A DNA stretch of 64,000 nt from Mesorhabditis belari (taxonomy: Eukaryota; Nematoda; Chromadorea; Rhabditida; Rhabditidae). The notes beneath the pieces are model-generated. The model saw nothing but the letters and a program-made list of their open reading frames with translations. It did no database searches and was not told the origin of the DNA. A program made the translations under genes and the position numbers. The first letter of the stretch is position 1, and every line of letters begins with the position of its first letter. The DNA is taken from contig CAUEEP010000926.1 in assembly GCA_958450365.1 (NCBI GenBank), positions 868,001 to 932,000 of the forward strand, read 5' to 3'. Positions 1-18,711 of this stretch are shown piece after piece.

Positions 1-264
1 AGCACATTGCTTCAGCTTTTCGAAATTTTATGCATAAAGAAGGCGATGGGGGAAAGAGAGGGGAACGCTTTTGTGATGAGAAAGAGATTTGAAAAAAACT
101 TTAGCACTAGTAGATTAGGAAATGAAAGGAAATGTCAGATTAATGGACTTTCTAAAAAGCATTTTACAAGACAACAGTAATCTAGCCAGCTTTTTTTGGA
201 TCGAATGACCAAAATTCGGCTTTGAAAGTTAGCATTTTGATTAGTTTTCTACAATTTGTGTGTT

Positions 265-680
265 AGAGCTCAAGATCTAGAGGTCAAGATCTAGAGGTCA
301 AGATCTAGAGGTCAAGATCTAGAGGTCAAGATCTAGAGGTCAAGATCTAGAGGTCAAGATCTAGAGGTCAAGATCTAGAGCTCAAGATCTAGAGGTCAAG
401 ATCTAGAGGTCAAGATCTAGAGGTCAAGATCTAGAGCTCAATATCTAGAGGTCAAGATCTAGAGCTCAAGATCTAGAGGTCAAGATCTAGAGCTCAAGAT
501 CTAGAGGTCAAGATCTAGAGCTCAAGATCTAGAGGTCAAGATCTAGAGCTCAAGATCTAGAGGTCAAGATCTAGAGCTCAAGATCTAGAGGTCAAGATCT
601 AGAGCTCAAGATCTAGAGGTCAAGATCTAGAGCTCAAGATCTAGAGGTCAAGATCTAGGGCTCAAGATCTAGAGGTCAAG
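265..680. repeat. 14-bp minisatellite with 28-bp higher-order pattern
   Basis: About 30 head-to-tail copies of AGGTCAAGATCTAG, each holding a BglII site (AGATCT). In the left third nearly all units start AGGTC; from about 430 rightward AGGTC and AGCTC units alternate, giving a 28-bp higher-order period. The array lies between two 41-42 bp direct copies of the same unique sequence (208-249 and 681-721, beginning ACCAAAATTCGGC). No gene is visible in it. Confidence 0.95.
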
Positions 681-741
681 ACCAAAATTCGGCTTTGAAA
701 GTTAGCATTTTGATTAGTTTTCACTTTGTGTGGTTTGTTAG

Positions 742-1357
742 AAAGCTTTTTAACATAAAGTTTTTCAAAAAAACTTCTCAATCTCAAAGAGCTAAGAGTT
801 TTGCAGAAATGCTTGGGTAGAGTATCGAGTATTCTAAATCGGCTAGATCGTATTCTAAATGATGGACAAAGCTACCGTAATCTTTGTTTGTTCTTTGCGT
901 TTTTATCTTAATAAAACAGTAGATAAATTAGAAAAGAATTGGATTGAAGATTTTATAATAAATTGGCTTGGCTCAAAGAGCTAAGAGTTTGAAGTTTCTT
1001 GCACAAAGTTTGCAGCTGCCAGTTCCAGAATTTCTTTTAGAATTCATATTTGAAGTTTCTTCAAAAGTTTCCTGCAAAATTTTCCCATCGAACTGAAAAA
1101 ACAATAAAAATCATACGGGGAAATCAAAGCGAGCAAAGTTTTTTTGTGGCAAAAGAGAGTTATTGACTTAGATGAGTTGCCTCTTTTCCCTTTCCCGTCA
1201 CTCACAAAATCAAAACCGTCACACAAACAAACAATCTGTGCTCATGGGTTTTGATTGAAATGAACGGTTTGAATTTGATTTTCTCTTTGGGTGTTCGAGG
1301 ATCAGTTTTAAGACACAGAGAGATAAAATTGAGTAAAGACATCAGTAATGTTTATCA
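742..1357. other. no gene seen
   Basis: AT-rich sequence with no convincing exon chain and no recognised element. Just right of it, 1358-1384 is a short perfect hairpin (TATCAATATCAATC and its inverse). A 33-bp segment at 1420-1452 recurs at about 1970-2003 as a direct repeat. Confidence 0.5.
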
Positions 1358-1537
1358 ATATCAATCGTAAGATTGATATTGATACTCACAAAATTCACTT
1401 AGAAGTCAGATCTTTAAACTTTTAGAGATTTAGGAAACAAAAGAAAGCTATCATTGTTGATGGAAGAGTGAATAGCCTGTAAGAGTCGCAAGATATTTGC
1501 AAGGCGTGAAGAAATTAGCAAAAAAAGATTAGATTTC

Positions 1538-1745
1538 TGGAGGGGATTGAACCTTCGACCTCTTGCTTTCCTTTTGCTTTTGCTCTAACCACTGAGCTTG
1601 CTCTAGCCACTGAGCTTGTTCTAGCCACTGAGCTTGATCTAACCACTGAGCTTGTTCTAGCCACTGAGCTTGATCTAACCACTGAGCTTGTTCTAGCCAC
1701 TGAGCTTGATCTAACCACTGAGCTTGTTCTAACCACTGAGTATCT
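1538..1745 (-). repeat. tRNA-like sequence with ninefold box A array
   Basis: On the minus strand a pol III box B (GGTTCAATCCC, complement of 1543-1553) follows nine copies of an 18-bp unit at about 1584-1741. Each unit contains AGCTCAGTGGTTAG or AGCTCAGTGGCTAG, which is the box A / D-arm segment of a tRNA. Two unit types alternate over much of the array, giving a 36-bp pattern. A normal tRNA has one such segment, so this is a tRNA-derived repeat with an amplified D arm. A long open frame through it is only a by-product of the 18-bp period. Confidence 0.7.
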
Positions 1746-3852
1746 TAACGTGTCAAGAGAAAGTGAGAAAGACAAGCAAGAAAAAGAAAAGAAAAATAAA
1801 GAAGGAAATCAATTAGAAAGCCAATAGCTTGAAGATATTCAGTTGTTTATTTGAAAATGGTTGATTTGCCCGACAAATTTGCATTTAGAGGAGCTAGAGT
1901 CAAATCTTCAATTCCAATTCCCATATTATTTCATAAAACTTTCAAATTTTGCTTGTAAATCTTTTGGTCTCTTAGAGATTTAGGAAACAAAAGAAAGCTA
2001 TCGATGACCATCCAGATCCAAATCTTTTTTAAAAATAATTCCCCATTTTTCAGATATTTAACTGATAATTAAGAAATTTCATTTATTAAATAACCCATCG
2101 AATCACAGAAGTTTCAAAGTTTCAAAAATTGCTCGTTCAAACGCTTATAGGCCTTCAAAGTCTTTTCAGTGCCTTCAAAGTCTTTTCAGTGCCTCCAATT
2201 GGTAGCACGTGTCCGCCCGGGGTGGAGCTACTATACGCTCACAAAATATTGCTACTATGTAAGTTATGTAAGCACTTTTTCATCCGGCATCTTCCAAACG
2301 GAGCTTAGAGTATGCACGCTAAACAAACCTGGTTGCTCGTCGGACATTGTGCAATAAAAATTGTGAAAGAGGACTTCAAAAATGGAGTTTCAAAGAAAAT
2401 CGGCTAGTTGTTGGGGGTTTGAATAAAAGCTAGAAGAAAACGGGAAGGAGCGGGGCCAAAGTCGTTGTCAAAGGATGGAAATGTCAGAGAGTCATTCTCC
2501 CCCCAATCCACCCCTTTTTTCCCCCTCTTTTCCCTTCGAAAAGACTCCTTCATTTCTTTCTTTTCCCCTCTTTCTTTGAGAGTTTGAAACCACGCCTATT
2601 TTCGCTTTTTTTGCTTGCTTCAGCTTTTTCTTTTTCTTCCTTTTCTTCTTTTTTTTCTTCTTTTTCTTCTTCTTTTTGTGAAACTTCGAATTTTCAAGTG
2701 GGTTTTTTTTATTTTTTGAGTTTGTGAAGCGTGAAAGCTGGATTGATGTAAAGAGTGGTCAAAAATGGATTATGAGATTTGTGTCTATGCCAAAATCGTC
2801 TCTCTTTATAGTTTGAAGCTTTAAAAAAAGCGTTGGCTTGAGTTCAAAAAAGTCATTGTACACCTTTTTACTGTATTTGTTTTAAAAATTCTTTTCTACC
2901 AGCTCAGGCTCAGGTTCTAGGAGTAAATTTTCAGTAGCAGCGCTAGGCCAGAGCTTGGCTTGGCCCTGTCCTGACTATGGCTTTGATTTGGCAGTGACAA
3001 GTAAATAACCCTTAGCTAATCGTAAACCTTAGCTAATCGTGAATCTTCAGAAAAGTTCATCAATCCACAAAGAGACCTCAAAAATTTAGAAGACAAAGAA
3101 ATTTCTTCAAATTTTCCCCTAAACGACAGTTTCAGTCGAATGTTTAAAGGGATTTTTAGCCTCTCCACATCTCCCTTTCTACCCAAAAAGCACTCTCCTT
3201 GATTGAACTTTTCCTCTCTCAAAAAACCCCCAAATTTAGAAGCGAACTCTCTAAAAAGCCTAAAAAGCCTAAAAAGGCTAAATTTGTTGTCGTTTCGTTC
3301 CGATTCCTCGAGTTCATTTAGCCCCTTCGATTCAAGCAAAAACTAAAAAAAAAAAGAAAAAAGAATACTGATAAAAAGCTGATTTTTTTGATAAGTGAAT
3401 TGAATTTTATGTTTGAAAGTGCTTGGGGTAAACAACAAAATTGTGAGAGGGGATTAAAAGAAGTTTGGAGAGAATTTAGTGAAAGATATCAAGTGAAAGA
3501 ACAAGCATATCGAGTGTCAACAAGTTTACAATTCGGGTAAAAGCTTTGGTTGTTAAAAGAAAATTGAGAACATTCTTTATACCCGCACAAGGCATCAATA
3601 CGTTTATGCTATAAAATTAGTTATTTAGATATAACTAGGCTATTTAGATATAAACTAGATTAACCCAGTTTCATCTAATTTCTTTTGCTAAATGCTAATT
3701 GTAGATTCAAGTTATTGAGTCAATAAAAGAAAAAGTGTGAGTGATTTGTTTCCTGTAAACCTCTGTTAAGTTAACCACTGTCCAGAGTTAAGAGAGCTGA
3801 TTAGTTATTTAAAAACAAAAGTCGATTAATGTACTTGATTTATGAGCAAGCG
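1746..3852. other. no gene seen; C-rich segment near 2440-2560
   Basis: No splice-consistent exon chain was found on either strand. A pyrimidine-rich stretch (about 2500-2660) preceded by a GC-rich patch (2440-2510) resembles the promoter-like patches elsewhere in the window, but no start exon was found beside it. A short direct duplication lies at 2153-2192. The minus-strand open frame at 3016-3339 has no flanking splice sites or recognisable domain. Confidence 0.4.
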
Positions 3853-4162
3853 ATTCATGCACTGATTCATGTACCGATCCATGTACCGACTCATGTACCG
3901 ACTCATGTACCGATTCATGTACCGATCCATGTACCGACTCATGTACCGACTCATGTACCGATTCATGTACCGATCCATGTACCGACTCATGTACCGATCC
4001 ATGTACCGATTCATGTACCGATCCATGTACCGACTCATGTACCGATCCATGTACCGATTCATGTACCGATCCATGTACCGACTCATGTACCGATCCATGT
4101 ACCGATTCATGTACCGACTCATGTACCGATTCATGTACCGATCCATGTACCGACTCATGTAC
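3853..4162. repeat. 12-bp minisatellite
   Basis: About 26 copies of CATGTACCGAYY, with the last two bases varying between units. Because the unit length is a multiple of three and lacks stops in several frames, long repetitive open frames appear on both strands. None has a plausible start context or splice sites, so they are not called as genes. Confidence 0.95.
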
Positions 4163-4510
4163 CTATTTCACGAACAAGCATACAACCGGTTCAACAGTAA
4201 ATACATTCAAAATGAATAAAGTATTTATTTGGATACTTTCATCTCTTCCTCATCTTTGTCTCCAAAAAACAAAAAGAAAACTCATCAAAGTCTTGAGATG
4301 AAGGGGGGATTCGACTCACCCCAAATGTGGTCTTTGCATCAGCTATTACATCGAGAGTCAATGGGTTTGTCAAAGAAGAGAAAAGGAGACTTTTGACTAG
4401 ACGGGAGAAACTAGCTTTATTGATTGAGAGCTAAAGAAAAGGCAAAAAAAGGAATGTGTTAGTTACGGTAGTTCCACTATCGGTACTTGGATAAAATTTG
4501 AATTTAACTA

Positions 4511-4723
4511 CCGTATTCTCTCTAATAGTAGTAGGCGAGCCGAGTTGATCACTATTTTACGGTTTCCAAGTTTTCCCAAAAAACTCAACACTCAAATCCT
4601 CCACTAGATCTCATCGTCAGCTACATTTTCCAACCCCACATCGATAGGTTCTGATAAGCGGTTCTCGAGATTTCGAGGAATTAAGACAAAGCTCAGAGTG
4701 CACTACTATTAGAGAGAATATCG
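4511..4723. mobile_element. CCGTATT-ended TA-target foldback, short copy
   Basis: Left end CCGTATTCTCTCTAATAGTA sits next to TA (4509-4510). The right end is the imperfect inverse (ACTATTAGAGAGAATATCG) followed by TA (4724-4725). The termini match the larger copies at 27833 and 39055, but the interior is unrelated to them. No coding capacity; a non-autonomous element of a TA-targeting family. Confidence 0.75.
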
Positions 4724-4800
4724 TATCTCTGAAAATGTCCACATAAATCATATAATTCTCATTGCAACCCGCTCTGCCTTTAGGTGAATGAAGTAATCGA

Positions 4801-4975
4801 TCAGCTACAGTAACCCTGAGTTACAGTAGCCTATAAGCTGTACTGTAGCCGACAATAACCTACAATAGCTAACCTATAAGCTGCTACAGTCTTTGTACTA
4901 CAGTAATTTGCAAGCTACAGTAGTCTATAAGCTATAGTAATCTTTGAGCTACAGTAACCCATAAGCTACCTTCGT
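4801..4975. repeat. degenerate CTACAGTAACCTATAAG repeat
   Basis: Imperfect tandem copies of a unit built from GCTACAGTA and CTATAAGCTA. Copy number and period are irregular. No gene. Confidence 0.7.
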
Positions 4976-5001
4976 CACCCCATCACAAAACAAGAACTCA
5001 C

Positions 5002-5039
5002 ATGGTGGTGGCCCATAACCGGGCACTCGTTCCATCTCT
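5002..5039 (-). CDS. possible first coding exon (unidentified gene)
   Basis: On the minus strand, an AG acceptor at 5040-5041 is followed by AGAG, then ATG (5033-5035) and 11 codons (MERVPGYGPPP, one base left over), then a donor GTGAGTTC. An acceptor just upstream of an ATG would suit trans-splicing, and a GC-rich patch lies upstream at about 5150-5330. No second exon in matching phase was found between 1 and 5000, so the rest of the gene is unknown and this may be chance. Confidence 0.3.
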
Positions 5040-5149
5040 CTAATCGCTGTGTTCGCTGGGATCACTTTCAACAAGTTTCTGAGCTTGCAAAAAGTGAATG
5101 ATGACGTTCACCAAGAAGCACAGATTTCCGGTGATGTTTAGAATAGAAA

Positions 5150-5330
5150 AAAAATCGACAAGGGGAAAAAAGGGGGAGCGCGGGAAGTATTGGTCCCCAG
5201 GGAGGGTCGGTGGGGGACAGAGAAGGGGCAGAGGGAGAGATCGAAGCACCGGCCCACACCTCCTCTTTTCCATCCAGCCCCCAGGGGCATGAGAGAGAAA
5301 CGAGACACAGAGAGCCTAAATCCATCCAAG
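5150..5330 (-). promoter_or_regulatory. possible promoter patch
   Basis: A G-rich plus strand (C-rich minus strand) patch in otherwise AT-rich DNA, upstream of the candidate first exon at 5002-5039. Similar patches lie at 2440, 20900, 24840 and 47040. No specific factor site is claimed. Confidence 0.25.
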
Positions 5331-5339
5331 AGCTTTTTC

Positions 5340-6112
5340 TGTCTTTTCCCCATCGAATGGCCTCCCATACATTGTTGATTCCGATGAGAGATGCAAAAAT
5401 GAGAGATAAGGAACAAGTTGCTTGGGAAAAAAACCTAGCTAAGCCTAGCTAAGCAAAAAATAAACCTAACTAAGCCTGTAGGTTTTCTAATGATTAGAAT
5501 ATAAATTCTTACTAGAATTAGGCTAGAATTTAGATTTAAACAATTTCCCGATGTTTTATGACACACAACTTCATAAAGATACTTTTTCATTTCATCAAAC
5601 TTTTCTTGCTTTTATTTTCAACTTCTCCTTTTTACAGCTTCGATTTTTCACTTTGAATCCCAAGAATTTAAGAAAAATGATTATAGCTAGCCAAAGGAAG
5701 TTAGCAAAGCGAGAGAGTGCAGTGTTTTTGGAGACGAAAAAGAAATAGAAACCTTTTCTCTTCTTGTTTCTTTCTTTCATGGTTAACGGGCCTGGGTCTT
5801 GGGATTGAGCCTGTCCCTGGGGTCCCTGGGGGTCTTAGTTAAAAGAGTGAAAGGAGTAAAGGAGTAAAAGGGTTAAAGAACTAAAAGAGTGAAAAAGGCT
5901 CTCTTTCCTCTCCCATTTAGATTCAGAAAGACCAGAAGAGCGCGGAGATTTTGAGGATTTTAGCCTGAATCCCCAAATTTTCTGCTGTGAATTCAGGGAA
6001 GAAAAAATTTGATTCAAAGCATCTTTGCCGAATCTTTTGATGCACCGTTCTGGCTTGCCAATCCCAAGTCTATTGTTTTTATTGTTGAATAAGCAATTTA
6101 GAATTGTTATTA
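5340..6112. other. no gene seen
   Basis: Lies downstream of the stop codon of the 6113-13620 gene and would include its 3' untranslated region. The open frames here lack splice sites and recognisable domains. Confidence 0.4.
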
Positions 6113-13620
<7,508 letters not shown>

Positions 13621-13994
13621 CTGAAAAAAAAAGTATTGAAGAACTTTTTCGATAGATAAATCTTGTGGCGAATTGCCACTGCTAGTTAGTCAAAATTCTG
13701 CAGTTAGTCAAAATTCAATACACAAGTTCAAATTCAAAGTTGATGAATAAACTACTGTAATCAGCCACTAGATTCAGTTGGCCGTTTGTCGTAGCTTGTG
13801 TACTTCAAAAACCCATTATTTAAGCTTTGTTCTGAGTCAGTTGTATGCTCCCTTTTTCTATTCATTCCTTCTTTCAAAAGCAAGTGTTGAAGTAATTGTG
13901 ATAGTGCCAGGTTGCTCCAGTTTGAGCGAGTTTTGCCCTAATAAGGGAAAATTTTGATAAATTGTATGTTTTCAAGATAACTACCACACCGAGA

Positions 13995-14220
13995 CACGGT
14001 CTCACAAGAAAATATAAAGAAAAGAAAAAAGGGAAAGATAAATAAAGAAAGTGAAGTATAAATAAAGAAAGGAAGTAAAATAAAGAAAAGGAAAGTATAA
14101 ATAAAGAAAAGGAAGTATAAATAAGAAAGTGAAAGTATAAATAAGTAAGCAAAGTATAAATAAAGAAGGAAGTATAAATAAAGATAAAGATCAAAGTATA
14201 AATAAAGATAAAGATCAAAG
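13995..14220. repeat. imperfect AAGTATAAATAAAGAAAGG repeat
   Basis: About a dozen degenerate copies of a roughly 20-bp A-rich unit. No gene. Confidence 0.8.
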
Positions 14221-14559
14221 TATCAATATATTTCTTACAAATCTATAAATATTATTCTCTATTTTATATATAAAAGTCTTGTATAACAAAAAAAAACGAA
14301 CGAGGTGCGGGATTGTTGTTACGTCGGTGTAAATTCGCTGGTGGCCGCCGGCTCGGTGCCAGAAACGATGGCTAAAAATGGCAAGTAGTCAAATTTTAAA
14401 CAAATTTGCAAATTGATATATGTAAATTGGTTTTGAATCGTAACAGCGAGCTCTAAGCAATCGAATTTCTAGATGTTTTGCTTAAAAACGTTTGAATGTA
14501 CTAAAAAAAACGATGTTTTCGAAATAAATCTATTTCCAAAACAAATTAAGATTCAGAAA

Positions 14560-14610
14560 TCTCTACTATGTATAAAAATAATCTCTGTCCGTCTGTGCCG
14601 GCACTACGGG
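14560..14610 (+). mobile_element. Helitron-like 5' end
   Basis: TCTCTACTATGTATAAAAAT followed by a GTCCGTCTGTGCCGG segment. Related sequences occur at 25580-25530 (minus) and 59935-59990. A TC start, an A+T-rich TATA segment and (GTCYGTC)n resemble 5' termini of nematode Helitrons. No 3' CTRR end with hairpin was located, so the extent is unknown. Confidence 0.45.
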
Positions 14611-14663
14611 CCTCCCTTTTGAGTATTTTAAAAAACGCTGAAACACATGTCTAATGAAATTTC

Positions 14664-15230
14664 GGGCTAGGCTAATTTCCGCAATTTTTTTTGCGCAACA
14701 GGCTCATTTGCACAAGTCGCCATAACTTTCTTCTAAGTGGGCCAATCTTTATGATTTTGGTATCATTTTGTATATCTCAATAAGTGTAACAAAATGAAAC
14801 CAAAATCATAAAGATTAGCGTACTTAGAAGAAAATTATGGCGAGTTGCGCAAATTAACCTGTTGCGCAAAAAAAATTGCGGAAATGAGCCTACCCCTGAA
14901 AATGAAAAGTATCACTGAATGGTTTTAATTGTGTTTTCCAAATTACAAGCTATTCAGCCAAGCGTTATAGTATTTCGGCTCAAAAAATTAGCGCATTTTA
15001 TCAGTCGCTATTTTTGTCGCGGTGATTCAATTTTTTTCACTTCGCGTTTCCCAAAGATCGGTGATCTATTTGCTTTTTTCCGTTCATGTGGGGGCTAGTT
15101 AATGTTTTGTTACACTTATTGAGATATACAAAATAATACCAAAATCATAAAGATTGGTCCACTTAGAAGAAAGTTATGGCGGGTTGCGCAAAGGACCCAG
15201 CAAAAAAAATTGCGGAAATTAGCCTACCCC
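14664..15230. mobile_element. GGGNTAGG-ended foldback, 8-bp target duplication
   Basis: Bounded by GGGCTAGGCTAATTTCCGC on the left and the inverse (GCGGAAATTAGCCTACCCC) on the right, with a perfect 8-bp duplication GAAATTTC (14656-14663 and 15231-15238). The first 230 bp are themselves a palindrome, followed by a 210-bp unique segment and a half-palindrome, so this is a composite. The same parts recur at 45121-45875. An 8-bp duplication is typical of hAT or Merlin elements; no coding sequence. Confidence 0.8.
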
Positions 15231-15301
15231 GAAATTTCATGTAGTTGTTTTAAAATTAGCAGCCTTTTAAAAAAATTAGCAAAATGACAAAGTAGGTGGT
15301 C

Positions 15302-15366
15302 ACTGGCGGGGATCGAACCCGAAGTCTTGTGCGCTTGAGGCGGCGGCGATCACTATCCACCGCGCC
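15302..15366 (-). other. tRNA-like sequence
   Basis: On the minus strand, GGTTCGATCCC (box B, complement of 15309-15319) lies in a GC-paired T-arm-like hairpin, preceded by a weaker box-A-like segment. The acceptor stem does not pair well, so it is not called as a working tRNA. Confidence 0.45.
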
Positions 15367-15464
15367 ATGGGTGCAATTTGCATGGTTGGGTTTCCCCACA
15401 CAGAGAATTCATTTCTGGTAATCATTTTTACGATTTCTGAAGCTGTTCTGCTGATATTTTCTTC

Positions 15465-15602
15465 AAAAAAAACGAACGGGTGGGGGTGGGGGAGGCGGCG
15501 GCGGGGGTCCCATGTGCTAGCCTCGAGAATTGACGCCTCGTCTGCGATCCGATTCAAAGCCGCAAGTGAAGTCGACCGACGCACAGCCCTAAAGAAAAAT
15601 TT
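15465..15602. other. GC-rich island with possible minus-strand exon
   Basis: An abrupt GC-rich stretch in AT-rich DNA. On the minus strand a TTTCTTTAG acceptor at about 15590 opens a frame reading LAALNRIADEASILEAST then Arg/Pro/His-rich, ending near a GTTCG donor. It could be an upstream exon of the 6113-13620 gene, but its phase does not join directly to exon 13620, so another exon would be needed. Confidence 0.3.
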
Positions 15603-15799
15603 GCATTTGATTATAGTCGAACGATTTCTATAACGATATCGAAAGGACCAAAGGTTTCTATATAACGATTCTAAAACGCGCGCCACATTTTCTGCGTAGC
15701 TGCCCTGTGCGGGCAACGATTGCACCTAATTGGGCAGCTACACAGAAATTAGAGTTTCAAAATCTTTTAGACCTTTTAGAGTTTTAAAATTTTTATATA

Positions 15800-16096
15800 T
15801 AGGGTTGATGGAAAAGTTCTTTCCGATTTTTTGGGAGAGTACCTTAAATTTGTCGAATTTTGACGTTTTGTAGCTCATCCTAAAGCTGAATTCAAGACGG
15901 ATCGTTTTATAGCTTTTGGCTCTACCGCCCTTTACTAAAATAGCTGTAAAAGCTTTTAGAAAAGAGATATCCCAAAACGATTTTTACCAATCGATCCGTC
16001 TTGAATTCAACTTTAGGATGAGCTATAAAACGTCAAAATTCGACAAATTTAAGGTACTCTCCCAAAAAATCCGAAAGGACTTTTCCATCAACCCAA
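15800..16096. mobile_element. mariner-type foldback MITE
   Basis: Right end GACTTTTCCATCAACCCAA followed by TA; left end TAGGGTTGATGGAAAAGTTC preceded by TA. The terminus is of the TTGGGTTGATGGAAAAGT mariner type and the arms (about 110 bp) are near-perfect inverse copies. No transposase. Confidence 0.8.
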
Positions 16097-16407
16097 TACA
16101 ATGCTGTTGACAAAAGATTCTGAAACTAGATACGAAATTCCTGAAAAAAGCCTTCTAACAACATCAAAACAATGATAAAACAAAAAAAAGGGGAAAAACG
16201 AAGGAAAATAGCGAAAAGCGGCGGAAAGGCTATTGATCTGAGGGTCGCTGGTTCGACTTCCACCGGTGACAATATTTTTCAAAAATATTTTGCTTGGATT
16301 CTGAAAATTTGTGTCTAGCGGTTATTTTTGACGCTGATCACGAAACACATGTTTTTAGCCTAGGTTTCTGCACGGAAAACTAACGAAACGTGAAGACAGC
16401 CATTTTT

Positions 16408-16594
16408 TTGGCTCTACCGCCCTTTACTAAAATAGCTGTAAAAACTTTTAGAAAAGAGCTATCTCAAAACGGTTTTTACCAATCGATCCGTCTTCAATTC
16501 AGCTTTAGGATGAGCTATAAAACGTCAAAATTCGACAAATTTAAGGTACTCTTCCAAAACCAAAAAATCGGAAAGAACTTTTCCATCAACCCAA
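16408..16594. mobile_element. 5'-truncated copy of the mariner-type MITE
   Basis: Matches the right-hand part of the 15800-16096 element from GGCTCTACCGCCC onward, ending in the same ATCAACCCAA before TA (16595-16596). The left arm is missing. Confidence 0.75.
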
Positions 16595-16599
16595 TAGAA

Positions 16600-18104
16600 G
16601 GTCGTTATAGAGAAGTTCGACTGTATTTACGAATATTAATAATAAAAATAATCATGTAAGCATTGTTGCTTTGTACTCAAAACTAGCCCAATTGCAGTAA
16701 GAAAAGCAGTCATTTAAATGCAGTAAACAGTAGCAAAATGTACAAGTTATCGTTAAAATTAAATGAGTTTTATTGATGGGATTTGGTTTTAAGCTTTAAA
16801 AAAAAGGATACAGCATGTTAAATCTCGTTGAAAAAGTTGGAAATTTACGCTTTTCAAGAAACTTTTATAAAGCAATGGAAAAAAATGGTAAGTTGGCAAA
16901 AATTTAGCTAAAAAACTACTAAAAAAACATTTAGCACAAAAATCTGAAAGATTGAAGTCGTTTTTTTCTAAAATATCAAAGCTTTTCGACGTTTCTTTTA
17001 AGCACTTCAAATCGTCGTCAAAGGAGTAAATTGAAATTCTTTTCCTTTTCACTGATAGAAGTCAAAAGAACGCAATAAAAACGGCCAAAAAAACCAAAAA
17101 AAGATCCTGCAAATCCTGAAAATCAATCCGGCAAATCCCGAAAATCTCCGGGTAAATATTGATAGAAAAAAGAGAGATCAGAGATGAGAAAAGTGTTCAT
17201 TGAAATTGAATGGAAGAGAATGAAAAGAAGAACAGGATGAAGATGATCTGACAGTGAAAAGATAGACTAAACGTACTTGTTGAATGGTCAGAATCTTGAA
17301 CAAAAGATTAAATAATAGTTTTAGTCCTGAAAAGAGCTATCCTTATTTATTAGCTTATTTATGCTAAATAAATTATGCTAATCTAGTCCGTTAAAGGCAC
17401 CTTATCTAATCTATGCTTATTATAAATCATTTGAGAGCTCTAATTGGTAGACTCAATAAAATGAATAGCGCCAATCGATTCCCCGACCCCGAAAACCCCC
17501 AGAGACAGATTTTTAGCTTCAAATCTCATACGGGAATGATGTACGAAGCAAAAGAAAATGACTAGGGATGTGTTCTCTGTGCGCTCGCGTAATCGATCTC
17601 CATTTGGCACACGTCCTCGATAGATAGGTATTCCCTTTTGCACCTTACAGCCGAGAAGGATCGGTGAGCCGAGTTTGCCAATTTCCCCTTTTGCATCAAT
17701 TTTTGTCTTTAAATTTGGCTTTAGCATAAATTCTACATTCACTCAAACCATTGTGTTGCTTAAACAGTAATTAGATTGAAGCAACAATGCGATCGGACGT
17801 GAGAGTCCTCCCACCCGATTTCGATCCAACAAAATGGACAAATTTTAGGGTTTTAAAACAATTCATTTATCAAAAGTTTAGCATTTAGAATTTAGCAAAG
17901 CAAGCCTACAAGATTAGGTAAATGGAAATGAAAGGCAAATCTTGAAATAGAAATTTCAAACTTAAACCGGTGTTGAAGAGAACAAGCAATGAACAAGCTT
18001 TGTGCGATGTGTGAATTGGAGAAGATGATACAAATCGGGAGGTGAGCTATCCATTCCGGGTGAATGCATGAGAACAACAAGGGACGGGAAGGTGAAAGAG
18101 TCGA
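16600..18104. other. no gene seen; diverged repeat copy at 17470-17740
   Basis: The segment 17470-17740 (minus) is similar to 23395-23640 (minus). Both encode, when read in the same frames, IYRGRVP followed by a basic segment and, after a gap, a MRF...KNLS...GV segment. Similarity at protein-like level suggests a decayed coding element or gene family shared by the two places; not identified. Confidence 0.4.
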
Positions 18105-18255
18105 AGAGAGAGAGCCAAATCGAGATCTTGACCGAAATGGAGAAGAAGACAAAGAAGAAGAAGGAGAAGAAGAAGGAGAAGGAGGATGAGAAGGAGAAGG
18201 AGAAGGAGAAGGAAGGAGAAGGAGGAGGAGAAGGAGAAGAAGAAGAAGAAAAGGA
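18105..18255. repeat. GAA/GGA purine microsatellite
   Basis: GAGAAGAAG-type purine tract; gives Lys/Glu-rich or Ser/Phe-rich frames on the two strands that are not genes. Confidence 0.9.
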
Positions 18256-18711
18256 GAACAATCCTTTTATAACCTTTCCCTTTTCTTTATATCGAAGTGG
18301 CTTCTGTAAAGAAAAATCGGGTAATGAAACTGGGATGGAATCGAGAAAAGAAAAACAATTATAGCAATAATATATGAGAAATGAGTCAGTAATTGCCATT
18401 ATAAGGACAAAATTTATACATTATTTGCTCTAGAATTAGTAGAAGATACTGTTTTACGGGGAAAAAAAGAGACTATGAGGTTAAACCTTAAAATTTTTGC
18501 ATCTTATATCTGAATAGTTTAAGGATTCTGAATAGTTTAAGGATACGATATATTCTATAGTTGTTTAGAATATAGATTTTATACGATTTTTTAATCCATA
18601 GAACTATAGTTTAAGAAAAAAAAATAGATTTAGTTAAGCACAATCTTCTCAAGTCTAGCTAGTTAAGCCGATAACGGCTTTTTCATGTCTTTCCCTCTTT
18701 CTCCTGGTAAA

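Noticed and set aside
265..680. CRISPR array
   Set aside because: Repeats are contiguous with no variable spacers, and the genome is eukaryotic; the same applies to all other arrays here.
3826..4219. Long repetitive open frames on both strands (RYMDRYMNRYM and similar)
   Set aside because: They arise because the 12-bp unit has no stops in several frames; no start context, splice sites or composition of a real protein.
4290..4390. Possible minus-strand exon (TNPLTLDVIADAKTTFG) ending at a GTGAGTCG donor
   Set aside because: No AG acceptor lies upstream in a usable position and the phase does not join the 5002-5039 exon.
15300..15725. 141-residue minus-strand frame
   Set aside because: Spans a tRNA-like segment and a GC-rich island; no start context, and only a small part could be an exon.
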